A DNA stretch of 45,324 nt. It comes from Lachnospiraceae bacterium. Its GTDB lineage: Bacteria; Bacillota; Clostridia; Lachnospirales; Lachnospiraceae. Numbering within the stretch: position 1 is the stretch's first letter; each line of letters opens with the position of its first letter. This document shows positions 35,462-44,047 of the stretch, one piece after another. The notes under the pieces were generated by a model. The model was given only the letters and a program-made list of their open reading frames with translations. It searched no databases and had not been told where the DNA came from. Location of the stretch: positions 99,363 through 144,686 of the forward strand of contig JAUNIR010000001.1 of NCBI GenBank assembly GCA_030523345.1, given 5' to 3'. Made by a program: the position numbers and the translations under genes.

Positions 35462-36820
35462 TTAATTAGGAATTGGATCAATTACCATCTTCTTCATTCG
35501 AAAGAAGAAGATAAGAGTGATTGACAATGACATGACTTCGGCGATTGGGAAACACCACCAGACATAGTTAACATTTCCAAGTTGGGATAGAAAATACGCA
35601 ACAGGAATGAGCACGACAATCTGACGTGCAATTGAAACAAACATTGAATATATTGCATTTCCGAGAGCCTGGAATGTAGAGCCTAAAACAATACATATAG
35701 CGGCCACAGGAAAGTGAATTGCTATTGTTCTGAGGGCCACCATACCCATTGTGAGCATATTTTCGGAAGCATCAAACATGGACAATAGTTTGTCTGGTAT
35801 TGAAATAAATACGATAGAACCTACTGTCATAATCGAGAAAGCAACAAGTAATGCACATTTTACGGTATCGAGCATTCGCTTTTTCTTTTCAGCTCCATAG
35901 TTATATGCAATTATAGGTATTATTCCATTGTTAAGTCCAAATACTGGCATAAACACAAAGCTCTGAAGCTTGAAATATACGCCAAACACCGCAACAGCAG
36001 TAGAGGTAAATACAATGAGTATTTTGTTAAGACAGAATACCATTAATGAGCCTATACTTTGCATGATAATAGATGGAAAACCTACTTTATAGATCAATCC
36101 AATAATATGTAAATCGGGCTTAAATTCTTTAAGGGAAAACTGAATTTCTTTATTTACTTTAAGATTCATAATTAGTGCAAATATAGCTGCTACAATCTGA
36201 CCTATTACGGTTGCTATGGCGGCACCTCTTACACCGTAAGCCTTGACGCCAAATAGACCAAATATGAAAATAGGATCAAGAATGATATTAATGATGGCAC
36301 CGGTTGTCTGTGTGATCATAGTCTGGAAAGTTCGCCCTGTAGACTGAAGAAGTCTCTCGAATATGAACTGAAAGAACATTCCAAAAGAGAAACAGCATAC
36401 AACAGATAAGTATTGAGTACCGTAATTAATAATATCCTGGGAATCTGTCTGAATCATATAGAATGGCTTAACAAGGGTGAGACCAATTAAGAGAAACAGA
36501 ATATAATTAACGAGAGTAAGAAAAATACCGTTCATAGCGCTTTTATTGACCATTTTCTGGTCTTTTGCACCAAGAGATCTGGACAAAAGTGCGTTAACAC
36601 CAACACCCATTCCGGCACCAAGAGCAATGCAGAGTGACTGTAATGGGAATGCCATAGATACAGCAGTCAGAGCATCTTCGTGAATTCTTGATACAAATAT
36701 AGAGTCTACAATGTTGTACATGGCTTGTACAATCATTGAAATCATCATAGGTAGTGACATGGAAATAAGTAGTTTTCCAACTGACATAGTTCCCATTTTG
36801 TTTTCTTTCATTTCACTCAT
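35462..36820 (-). CDS. MATE family exporter
   Basis: 452 residues with about twelve membrane helices and the two-lobed MATE repeat (PMMISMIVQAMYNIVDSIFVS in lobe 1, and FPSIIMQS in lobe 2). Such proteins export drugs or toxins using Na+ or H+. The start is taken at the ATG at 36820, behind GGTGGAG; an in-frame TTG further up (36841) is less likely. It stands alone and ends at the shared terminator. Substrate unknown. Confidence 0.92.
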   Translation of the reverse strand: MSEMKENKMGTMSVGKLLISMSLPMMISMIVQAMYNIVDSIFVSRIHEDALTAVSMAFPLQSLCIALGAGMGVGVNALLSRSLGAKDQKMVNKSAMNGIFLTLVNYILFLLIGLTLVKPFYMIQTDSQDIINYGTQYLSVVCCFSFGMFFQFIFERLLQSTGRTFQTMITQTTGAIINIILDPIFIFGLFGVKAYGVRGAAIATVIGQIVAAIFALIMNLKVNKEIQFSLKEFKPDLHIIGLIYKVGFPSIIMQSIGSLMVFCLNKILIVFTSTAVAVFGVYFKLQSFVFMPVFGLNNGIIPIIAYNYGAEKKKRMLDTVKCALLVAFSIMTVGSIVFISIPDKLLSMFDASENMLTMGMVALRTIAIHFPVAAICIVLGSTFQALGNAIYSMFVSIARQIVVLIPVAYFLSQLGNVNYVWWCFPIAEVMSLSITLIFFFRMKKMVIDPIPN

Positions 36821-36909
36821 AATATTCTCCACCTTAAACAATCATTTCACACAGTAATCAATTTTAGCATAGCAAAAATTCATAGTAAATCGTGAAAATA
36901 GCGAAAATA

Positions 36910-36918
36910 TGGTACAAT
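36910..36918 (+). promoter_or_regulatory. Predicted extended -10 promoter of the 149-residue protein
   Basis: TGGTACAAT (36910-36918) is an extended -10; the matching -35 is a weak TCGTGA at 36890-36895. It resembles the symmetric promoter at 22735-22759. Confidence 0.4.
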
Positions 36919-36975
36919 AATGGGCGGTGTTTATATAAAATTTAAAGAAAAAAATATACAAAAAAGAGGACATTT

Positions 36976-37425
36976 ATGGAGTATGTAAAAAAGAATTTGA
37001 AGCAAATAATAGCACTCATTGTGCTTTTGATAGTATTTGGTATTGCTAGATCTTTTAATGGAACAGAGGAATTTGGAACTGAACCAAATGAAACCGAGAC
37101 TATTGAAATTGAGTCAGGTGATACAGAACTTGTAGAAAACGAGAATGCGGTTGACATAACGTACAGCTTTCGTAACAACAGATTATGGGAAGAACATTTT
37201 GAAAAACATGGAAAAGAATTTCCATATGATACAAAGGAAGAATATCTACAAGGTGCAAATGTTATGTTAACTAGCCCTAATAAGCTTCACAAGTTTGAAA
37301 AAGAGGATGGAGATGATGTCTACTATTTGGAATCAACAAATGAATTCATTATAGTATCAAAAGACGGTTATTTAAGGACATATTTTAAGCCTACAAGAGG
37401 AAAGGCCTACTTTGATAATCAATAA
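36976..37425 (+). CDS. Membrane-anchored protein with possible RNase-toxin-like domain
   Basis: 149 residues. An N-terminal membrane helix (about 8-25) is followed by an acidic linker and a compact domain of about 90 residues. Its conserved-looking points are RNNRLWEEHFEKHGKEF and, at the end, STNEFIIVSKDGYLRTYFKP. The spacing of His, Lys/Glu, Ser/Thr and Arg-Thr-Tyr-Phe recalls BECR-fold (barnase/EndoU/RelE-like) nuclease domains of polymorphic toxins, but I cannot confirm this by eye. Facing outward from a membrane anchor would be odd for a toxin, so binding or repair roles are open. No immunity gene is next to it. Confidence 0.7.
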   Translation: MEYVKKNLKQIIALIVLLIVFGIARSFNGTEEFGTEPNETETIEIESGDTELVENENAVDITYSFRNNRLWEEHFEKHGKEFPYDTKEEYLQGANVMLTSPNKLHKFEKEDGDDVYYLESTNEFIIVSKDGYLRTYFKPTRGKAYFDNQ

Positions 37426-37523
37426 AATAGGTACTACATAAAATACATGTTTTGGTGATTTATCTTGTGGAATTTATACAAAAAAGGGTGTAGAATATTA
37501 TAGGTATTGCTAAGGAGGTTATT

Positions 37524-38552
37524 ATGTCAGTTTTAGTTACAGGTGGAGCCGGATTTATCGGTTCACATACATGTGTAGAGTTAATCAATTCAGGATACGA
37601 AGTAGTAATAGTTGATAATCTTTACAATTCTTGTCAGGAAGCAGTTAACAGAATAGAGAAGATTACAGGCAAAAATGTTAAGTTTTACAATGTAGACTTA
37701 TTAGATAAAGCTGCAGTAGAGGACATTTTTAAAAACGAAAGCATAGATTCAGTAATTCATTTTGCAGGATATAAGGCAGTGGGAGAATCAGTAAGAAAGC
37801 CTATTGAATACTATGAGAATAACTTGATGAGTACTCTTAATCTATGTGACGTGATGAGGAATTATGGCTGTAAGAGCATAGTGTTCTCATCATCAGCAAC
37901 AGTATATGGAGATCCTGCATTTGTTCCAATTACTGAGGATTGTCCAACTGGAGGTGTTACAAATCCATACGGACGTACAAAGTTTATGATAGAGCAGATA
38001 TTAACAGACATATGTGTATCTGACGGAGAATGGAATGTAATCCTTCTTAGATATTTTAATCCTATAGGTGGACATGAGTCTGGTCTTTTAGGAGAAAATC
38101 CTAAGGGAATTCCGAATAACCTTCTTCCATATGTTACACAGGTTGCTGTTGGCAAATTGGAAAAAGTTGGCGTATTTGGAAACGATTATGATACAAAAGA
38201 TGGCACAGGGGTTAGAGACTATATTCATGTAGTCGATCTTGCTGAAGGTCATGTGTGTGCTCTTAAGAAAATTGATGAAATGAAGTCTACATCAGATAAT
38301 GGTGTTAAAATTTACAACCTTGGAACAGGTAATGGATATAGTGTGTTAGAAGTCATTAATAGCGTTTCAAAGGCAGTAGGAAAAGATATCCCATACGAAA
38401 TAAAAGAAAGACGTGCAGGGGACATTGCAACATGCTATGCAGATCCTACTAAGGCAGAAGAAGAACTTCATTGGCAGGCAACAAGGGACATCGACAAGAT
38501 GTGTGAAGATGCTTGGAGGTTCCAGAAGAATAATCCTGATGGTATTCAGTAA
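37524..38552 (+). CDS. galE: UDP-glucose 4-epimerase
   Basis: 342 residues, extended short-chain dehydrogenase fold. VTGGAGFIGSHT binds NAD, SSSATVYG carries the Ser, and YGRTKFM gives the Tyr-x3-Lys catalytic pair. GLLGENPKGIPNNL is typical of GalE. It makes UDP-galactose for surface glycans or galactose use. An AAGGAGG ribosome site precedes the ATG. relA/spoT follows 15 nt later. Confidence 0.95.
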   Translation: MSVLVTGGAGFIGSHTCVELINSGYEVVIVDNLYNSCQEAVNRIEKITGKNVKFYNVDLLDKAAVEDIFKNESIDSVIHFAGYKAVGESVRKPIEYYENNLMSTLNLCDVMRNYGCKSIVFSSSATVYGDPAFVPITEDCPTGGVTNPYGRTKFMIEQILTDICVSDGEWNVILLRYFNPIGGHESGLLGENPKGIPNNLLPYVTQVAVGKLEKVGVFGNDYDTKDGTGVRDYIHVVDLAEGHVCALKKIDEMKSTSDNGVKIYNLGTGNGYSVLEVINSVSKAVGKDIPYEIKERRAGDIATCYADPTKAEEELHWQATRDIDKMCEDAWRFQKNNPDGIQ

Positions 38553-38567
38553 AATTAGTAATTGATT

Positions 38568-40859
38568 ATGGATAGATCACTAGAGAGAGAAAGACGCGAA
38601 TTGATTATTGATGATGGCCGAATTGAGGCTATGAAAGAATTCATCAGTCCCGAAGAACTTTACAGGGACCTTATTACTCGTGTGCAAAAATATCACCCTT
38701 CAGATGATATTTCCTTAATCGAAAAAGCATATAATGTAGCCTCAGAGGCACATAAGGAACAGCTACGTAAATCGGGAGAACCATACATTGTTCACCCGCT
38801 TTGTGTAGCTATTATTTTAGCAGATCTTCAGCTAGATAAGGAGTCAATTGTTGCTGGTCTTCTTCACGATGTTGTAGAAGATACAATAATGACGGATGAA
38901 GATATAGAGCGTGAATTTGGCCATGATGTGGCCATGATTGTTGATGGAGTTACAAAGCTTGAAAAGATTAAATACAACAACGATAAGCTTGAATATCAGG
39001 CAGATAATTTAAGAAGAATGTTCCTTGCCATGGCTAAGGATATTCGAGTTATTATGGTTAAGCTTGCAGACAGACTTCATAATATGAGAACTCTTTCTCA
39101 TCAGTCGCCTGAAAAGCAAAAGGAAATCGCAAGAGAAACAATGGACATATATGCACCTCTTGCGCAACGACTAGGTATTTCTAAAGTAAAAGTCGAACTT
39201 GATGACTTATCTCTTAAGTACCTTGAACCAGAGGTATATAGAGATCTGGCAGATAAAATTGCTGTTAGAAAATCTGTGAGAGAGGCATTTGTTCAAAATA
39301 TCGTAGATGAAGTGTCTGAGGCGATGGAAGAGGCTTCAATCAAGGCTGAAATCGATGGACGTGTAAAACACTTCTTTAGTATTTACCGAAAAATGCTTAA
39401 TCAAGACAAAACTCTTGATCAGATTTATGATCTTTTTGCTGTGAGAATTATTGTAGAATCAATAAAGGATTGCTATGCGGCACTTGGTATTATTCATGAG
39501 ATGTATAAGCCAATACCTGGAAGATTCAAAGATTATATAGCAATGCCTAAGCCAAATATGTATCAGTCTCTTCACACAACATTAGTTGGGAAAACTGGTA
39601 CACCATTTGAAATACAGATTAGAACATATGATATGCACAAGACTGCTGAGTATGGTATTGCTGCACATTGGAAATATAAAGAAGTATCGAATGGTAAAAA
39701 AGTCGAGGATTCTGAAGCGGAAAAAATGTCCTGGCTACATCAGATTCTTGAGTGGCAGAAGGATATGTCTGACAATAAGGAATTCCTTAGTACGGTAAAG
39801 TCAGATTTTGACATATATTCAGATACGGTTTATGTATTTACACCAACAGGAGATGTTAAGAACCTTCCTGCTGGATCAACACCAATAGATTTTGCATACA
39901 GTGTTCATACCGCTGTTGGAAATAAAATGGTAGGTGCCAGAGTAAATGGTCAGATGGTGAAGAATGATTATATTCTTCAGAATGGAGATAGAGTAGAGGT
40001 TGTAACCTCTCAGAATTCTCATGGACCAAGTAGAGATTGGCTTAATATTGTTAAATCATCACAGGCACGTAACAAAATTCAACAATGGTTCAGAAGTGAA
40101 CTTAAGGAAGAAAATATAGCCAAGGGTAAAGAAATGATGCTTGGCTATTGTAAGGCTAAAGGAATTGATCCTGAGAAAATTATGATTCCAGAATATATGG
40201 AACCTGTAATGAAAAAGTACGGATTCCATGATTGGGATGCAGTTAGTGCGGCTGTAGGACATGGTGGACTCAGAGAAGGTCAGATAATAAACAAAATGCA
40301 GGAACTTTATGACAGAGATCACCCTGCAATTGTGTCTGATGAAGATCTAGCTAAAAGTATTAACGATGCAAATCGAGACAAGCATAAACACACTGGGGGA
40401 AAAGGTGGAATTACGGTCCAGGGAATGGATGATATTTCGGTTCATTTTTCAAAGTGTTGTTCTCCAATACCTGGTGATGAGATTATTGGTTTTGTTACAA
40501 GGGGAAGAGGCGTTTCTATTCACAGAACAGATTGTGTAAATATGATTAATCTTCCTGAACTTGAAAGGGTAAGAATAATAGAAGCCGACTGGGCAGAAGA
40601 TATATTACAGAATAAATCAAAGTATGTTGCTGAGATTACGGTCTATATGGGTGATAAGCCGGGAATGCTTATGGCGATAACAAGAGTTCTTACAGAAAAG
40701 AATGTTAATGTTATCTCTGTAAATGGTAGGCCAGGAAAAAATGGTACGGCAGTTACATCTCTTTCATTTGAAACATCGGGCAGGGAAGAACTTAAGAATG
40801 TTATTGACAGACTACGCGCTATTGATGGTGTTTTGGATGTCGAGAGAACTAAAGGATAG
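38568..40859 (+). CDS. Bifunctional (p)ppGpp synthetase/hydrolase (Rel)
   Basis: 763 residues. Order: HD hydrolase domain (LLHDVVEDT, LADRLHNMRTL), synthetase domain (FAVRIIVES, RFKDYIAMPKPNMYQSLHTT), TGS domain (VYVFTPTGDVKNLP), zinc/helical linker (SKCCSPIPGD) and C-terminal ACT. Both active sites look intact, so it can make and degrade the stringent alarmone. An in-frame TTG at 38562 is possible; the ATG at 38568 is preferred. It follows galE closely and precedes a small MBL gene by 15 nt. Confidence 0.95.
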   Translation: MDRSLERERRELIIDDGRIEAMKEFISPEELYRDLITRVQKYHPSDDISLIEKAYNVASEAHKEQLRKSGEPYIVHPLCVAIILADLQLDKESIVAGLLHDVVEDTIMTDEDIEREFGHDVAMIVDGVTKLEKIKYNNDKLEYQADNLRRMFLAMAKDIRVIMVKLADRLHNMRTLSHQSPEKQKEIARETMDIYAPLAQRLGISKVKVELDDLSLKYLEPEVYRDLADKIAVRKSVREAFVQNIVDEVSEAMEEASIKAEIDGRVKHFFSIYRKMLNQDKTLDQIYDLFAVRIIVESIKDCYAALGIIHEMYKPIPGRFKDYIAMPKPNMYQSLHTTLVGKTGTPFEIQIRTYDMHKTAEYGIAAHWKYKEVSNGKKVEDSEAEKMSWLHQILEWQKDMSDNKEFLSTVKSDFDIYSDTVYVFTPTGDVKNLPAGSTPIDFAYSVHTAVGNKMVGARVNGQMVKNDYILQNGDRVEVVTSQNSHGPSRDWLNIVKSSQARNKIQQWFRSELKEENIAKGKEMMLGYCKAKGIDPEKIMIPEYMEPVMKKYGFHDWDAVSAAVGHGGLREGQIINKMQELYDRDHPAIVSDEDLAKSINDANRDKHKHTGGKGGITVQGMDDISVHFSKCCSPIPGDEIIGFVTRGRGVSIHRTDCVNMINLPELERVRIIEADWAEDILQNKSKYVAEITVYMGDKPGMLMAITRVLTEKNVNVISVNGRPGKNGTAVTSLSFETSGREELKNVIDRLRAIDGVLDVERTKG

Positions 40860-40874
40860 TATTCTGAGGTAGTT

Positions 40875-41501
40875 ATGAGTATTAAAATTGGATACATGAC
40901 AATTGGCTATGTTCAGACGAACTGCTATTTTGTATATGATGACGAAAAAAAAGAAGCAATAGTATTTGACCCGGCTGCTGATGGTGCAGGTATATATAAT
41001 GCACTATTAAAAAATGATATTAAGGTTGCAGCAATTATGCTCACACATGGCCATTTTGATCATATTTTAGGGGTTAATGAACTTAAGGAAAAAGCGGATG
41101 TTAAGGTCTATGCCTCTGAGCTTGAAAAGAATGTTTTGGCATCGGCAGATCTTAATGTGTCAAATCAGACCGGCAGAAGCTGTACAATAAGTCCGGATGT
41201 TCTACTAAAAGATGGTGAGGTAGTTGAGATAGCAGGGATTAAAATTAAAATGATTTCAACTCCGGGTCACACAGAAGGTAGTGCGTGCTATCTTAATGAG
41301 GAAGAAGGTCTTCTTATCGCAGGAGATACGTTATTTGCGGGGTCATGTGGAAGAACAGATTTGCCTACAGGAAGTGGTGGCATGTTGGATAGATCCCTTA
41401 AAGAAAAGCTTATGAAGCTTGACGATGATATTAAGGTTTATCCTGGGCATGGCGAGTCAACCACAATAGGGCATGAGAGAAAATATAATCCATTTTGTTA
41501 A
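40875..41501 (+). CDS. MBL-fold hydrolase, glyoxalase II-like
   Basis: 208 residues with the THGHFDHILG zinc motif, the TPGHTEGSACY strand, GDTLFAGSCGRTD and YPGHGEST; all dinuclear ligands of the glyoxalase-II/YcbL group are present. The substrate is unknown, probably a thioester. Position right after relA/spoT is a frequent Firmicute arrangement. It ends before a terminator. Confidence 0.9.
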   Translation: MSIKIGYMTIGYVQTNCYFVYDDEKKEAIVFDPAADGAGIYNALLKNDIKVAAIMLTHGHFDHILGVNELKEKADVKVYASELEKNVLASADLNVSNQTGRSCTISPDVLLKDGEVVEIAGIKIKMISTPGHTEGSACYLNEEEGLLIAGDTLFAGSCGRTDLPTGSGGMLDRSLKEKLMKLDDDIKVYPGHGESTTIGHERKYNPFC

Positions 41502-41512
41502 TATAAATATAT

Positions 41513-41542
41513 AAATAAGGTGTCGTTTGGCACCTTATTTTT
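41513..41542 (+). terminator. Rho-independent terminator after the MBL hydrolase
   Basis: AAATAAGGTG (41513-41522) pairs with CACCTTATTT (41531-41540), 8-nt loop, then T-rich tail. The hemZ ribosome site (AGGAGAAG) follows it at once, so hemZ may receive read-through. Confidence 0.75.
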
Positions 41543-41557
41543 AGGAGAAGAAGTTTA

Positions 41558-42955
41558 ATGAAGATTTATATATCAGATAATAGTTTTAGTTATGATATGC
41601 ATTCTTTGACAAAGGCCTTTTATCCAAGGGAAGATGTTGAAATATGTAGTGTTGATGAGACTGGTGATTTTTTATATAGAGTCGAACTTGCAGAGTCAAT
41701 GCTAGGAGAGATTTCTGTTAAAAATGAAGAAGAGGAAAGACCTAAATATAAGAATAAAATCAAAAGATCTGTTTATTGCCTGTTGTCTGATATTACTGGT
41801 AAAAAACTGCCATGGGGAACTCTTACGGGAATAAGACCTACAAAACTTCCTATGGGGATGCTGGCAGAAGGAAAATCAGATGAGGAGATTTTCGAATTTT
41901 TGAGAGATGAATATCTTGTATCTGATGAAAAGATAGAACTTGCTATATCAATTGCAAAGAAGGAACTAGGAATAATTGAATCACTTCATGGAACAAAAGG
42001 TTATAGCATATACATTGGAATTCCTTTCTGCCCAACAACATGTTTATATTGTTCGTTTACTTCTAATGCTATTTCTAAATGGAAAGACAAGGTTGATGAC
42101 TACATTGAATGTCTAAAAAAGGAAATAGATTATGTTGCAGATGAATTTTCAGATAGAATAATAGATACTATTTATATAGGCGGAGGAACACCAACAACAC
42201 TTTTGCCTTATCAGTTTGATGAACTCTTTGACTATATTAGAGAAAAACTCGATTTATCCTATTGTAAAGAAATCACTGTAGAGGCAGGAAGACCAGACAG
42301 TATTACCGAGGAAAAACTCGAGTCACTTAAAAGAAATGGAGTTACAAGAATATCAGTAAATCCACAGACAATGAATGAAGATACTCTAAGGCTTATAGGC
42401 CGTGCTCATACGGTTGAACAGTTTAGAGATGCGTTTCATTTGGCGAGAAAATATTTCGATAATATTAATACAGACTTGATTTTGGGGTTACCAGGTGAGT
42501 CGGACGATATGGTTAAATATACTTTTGACGAAATAGGTAAACTTGCACCGGATAGTATTACTGTTCATTCTATGGCTATAAAGAGAGCAGCCCATATGGA
42601 TGAGTATCTTAAAGCTCATCCAGAAATAAAATCAGAAATTACAGATTATATGATGGAAGCACAAATGATTTGTGCAAAGGACCTTAATATGTCTCCATAT
42701 TATCTGTATCGCCAGAAGAATATGACAGGAAATTATGAAAACACAGGATATTCTTCTGAAGGAAAAGAAGGAATTTATAATATACTCATTATGGAGGAGA
42801 TTCAGACAATAGTAGCCCTCGGTGCTGGAACAGTCACTAAGAGAGTTTATGGTGATGGCAGAATTGAACGTTGTGACAATGTGAAAGATGTTGCATTGTA
42901 TATGGAAAAAATAGATGAAATGATAGAGCGAAAAAGAAAGCTTTTTGCTGATTAA
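41558..42955 (+). CDS. hemZ: Radical SAM coproporphyrinogen III dehydrogenase-like protein HemZ
   Basis: 465 residues. A non-conserved N-terminal part (about 1-140) precedes the radical SAM barrel with the cluster cysteines Cys158, Cys162 and Cys165 (CPTTCLYC), the GGGTPT motif and a late HemN-type C-terminal region. HemZ differs from HemN by its longer N-terminus and by its name-giving B. subtilis relative. It is thought to act in heme or a similar tetrapyrrole step under low oxygen, though this is not proven for Clostridia. It has its own ribosome site. Confidence 0.9.
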   Translation: MKIYISDNSFSYDMHSLTKAFYPREDVEICSVDETGDFLYRVELAESMLGEISVKNEEEERPKYKNKIKRSVYCLLSDITGKKLPWGTLTGIRPTKLPMGMLAEGKSDEEIFEFLRDEYLVSDEKIELAISIAKKELGIIESLHGTKGYSIYIGIPFCPTTCLYCSFTSNAISKWKDKVDDYIECLKKEIDYVADEFSDRIIDTIYIGGGTPTTLLPYQFDELFDYIREKLDLSYCKEITVEAGRPDSITEEKLESLKRNGVTRISVNPQTMNEDTLRLIGRAHTVEQFRDAFHLARKYFDNINTDLILGLPGESDDMVKYTFDEIGKLAPDSITVHSMAIKRAAHMDEYLKAHPEIKSEITDYMMEAQMICAKDLNMSPYYLYRQKNMTGNYENTGYSSEGKEGIYNILIMEEIQTIVALGAGTVTKRVYGDGRIERCDNVKDVALYMEKIDEMIERKRKLFAD

Positions 42956-42996
42956 GACAACCTAAAATTAGGCTGTGAATTAATCAGCAAATTATA

Positions 42997-43473
42997 CTAT
43001 TTCTCGTGAATTTTTTTTCCAGAGATATGTTCAATATTAATGGCTACAAGCTGGACATTTTTTATGCTTTGTTTGATTTCTTCATCGACCTCTTCTTCGG
43101 TTGGATAGTATTTTAGGGCAAATTCACGAATTCTTTTTAATGTCAGATCAGGGTCGGTAATAAGTGTTGCTTTTCCAAATACTACGCAACATGATACGTA
43201 ATAAGCCCAATCACCTTCAACTTTGTATCCATCATCCCAGGTTGTAAAACATACTTTATTATCACGGTTTATGGAGTCTATTTTGTGTCCGCTTTTAGCA
43301 CTGTGGAAGTAAATTCGGTTATCTTCTTCACAATAGTAAAAGTTAATTGGAATAGAAAAAGGATAGCCATCATCGCCATTGACAGAAAAACTGCCACGTT
43401 TGTTTTCTTTTAATAGTCTCTTACATTCTTCTTCAGATATTTTATTTTTAATTCGTCTTATTTCCCTAAACAT
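42997..43473 (-). CDS. PPOX-fold flavin protein, NimA-like
   Basis: 158 residues. A split-barrel pyridoxamine-phosphate-oxidase-like fold: MFREIRRIKNKISEEECKR start, GYPFSIPINFYY, RIYFHSAKSGHKID with the conserved His, and a SCCVVFGKA strand. NimA-like members bind FMN or heme and have been tied to nitroimidazole resistance, but many have no known role. A CAGGAGA ribosome site precedes the ATG. It is a single gene, divergent from the EamA-type gene. Confidence 0.88.
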   Translation of the reverse strand: MFREIRRIKNKISEEECKRLLKENKRGSFSVNGDDGYPFSIPINFYYCEEDNRIYFHSAKSGHKIDSINRDNKVCFTTWDDGYKVEGDWAYYVSCCVVFGKATLITDPDLTLKRIREFALKYYPTEEEVDEEIKQSIKNVQLVAINIEHISGKKIHEK

Positions 43474-43575
43474 TGATTTTGTTCTCCTGTTTTTTGCATT
43501 ATTATAGCATATAGTCTTTGACCGTGATAAGATAGATTAGGTGAGAGTACAATCAACAATAGGAAGGAAATACAC

Positions 43576-44004
43576 ATGTTTAGTTTTATATGGCCACTTG
43601 GGCTTATAGTATTGTCAAATGTTTTTTATCAGATATGTGCAAAATCTGTTCCGGATAATATGGATCCTTTCGCGTCGTTAACTATCACATATATTTTAAG
43701 TGCGATTATTTCGCTTATTATGTTTTACATACTTAATAAGGGTGGAAATATAATTGAGGAGTATCATAAACTTAACTGGGCACCTTTTGTGTTAGGACTT
43801 GTAATTATAGGGCTAGAGGTGGGCAGCATTTATGCTTATAAGGCAGGATGGCCAATTAGCGTGATGCAGATTGTTCAAGCATCAGTGCTGGCTGTTATTT
43901 TGATTTTTGTCGGATATGCTTGCTATAAAGAAAATATTTCATGGAATAAAATAGTAGGTATAATTGTTTGTCTTGGTGGTCTTGGGCTCATCAATATGAA
44001 ATAA
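43576..44004 (+). CDS. Half-size EamA/DMT-family membrane transporter
   Basis: 142 residues with four to five membrane helices. This is one EamA repeat; full EamA proteins have two, and half-size members work as dimers like SMR proteins. The C-terminal GIIVCLGGLGLI helix and AGWPISVMQIVQ helix are typical. AGGAAGG precedes the ATG. Cargo is unknown. Confidence 0.85.
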   Translation: MFSFIWPLGLIVLSNVFYQICAKSVPDNMDPFASLTITYILSAIISLIMFYILNKGGNIIEEYHKLNWAPFVLGLVIIGLEVGSIYAYKAGWPISVMQIVQASVLAVILIFVGYACYKENISWNKIVGIIVCLGGLGLINMK

Positions 44005-44047
44005 ATTCAGAAATTAATATTATAGAGATTTTAGATTTGGTGAAAGA

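Noticed and set aside
38562-38567. TTG start two codons before the Rel ATG
   Set aside because: The ATG at 38568 is a stronger start, and the extra two residues match nothing; the choice does not change the function.
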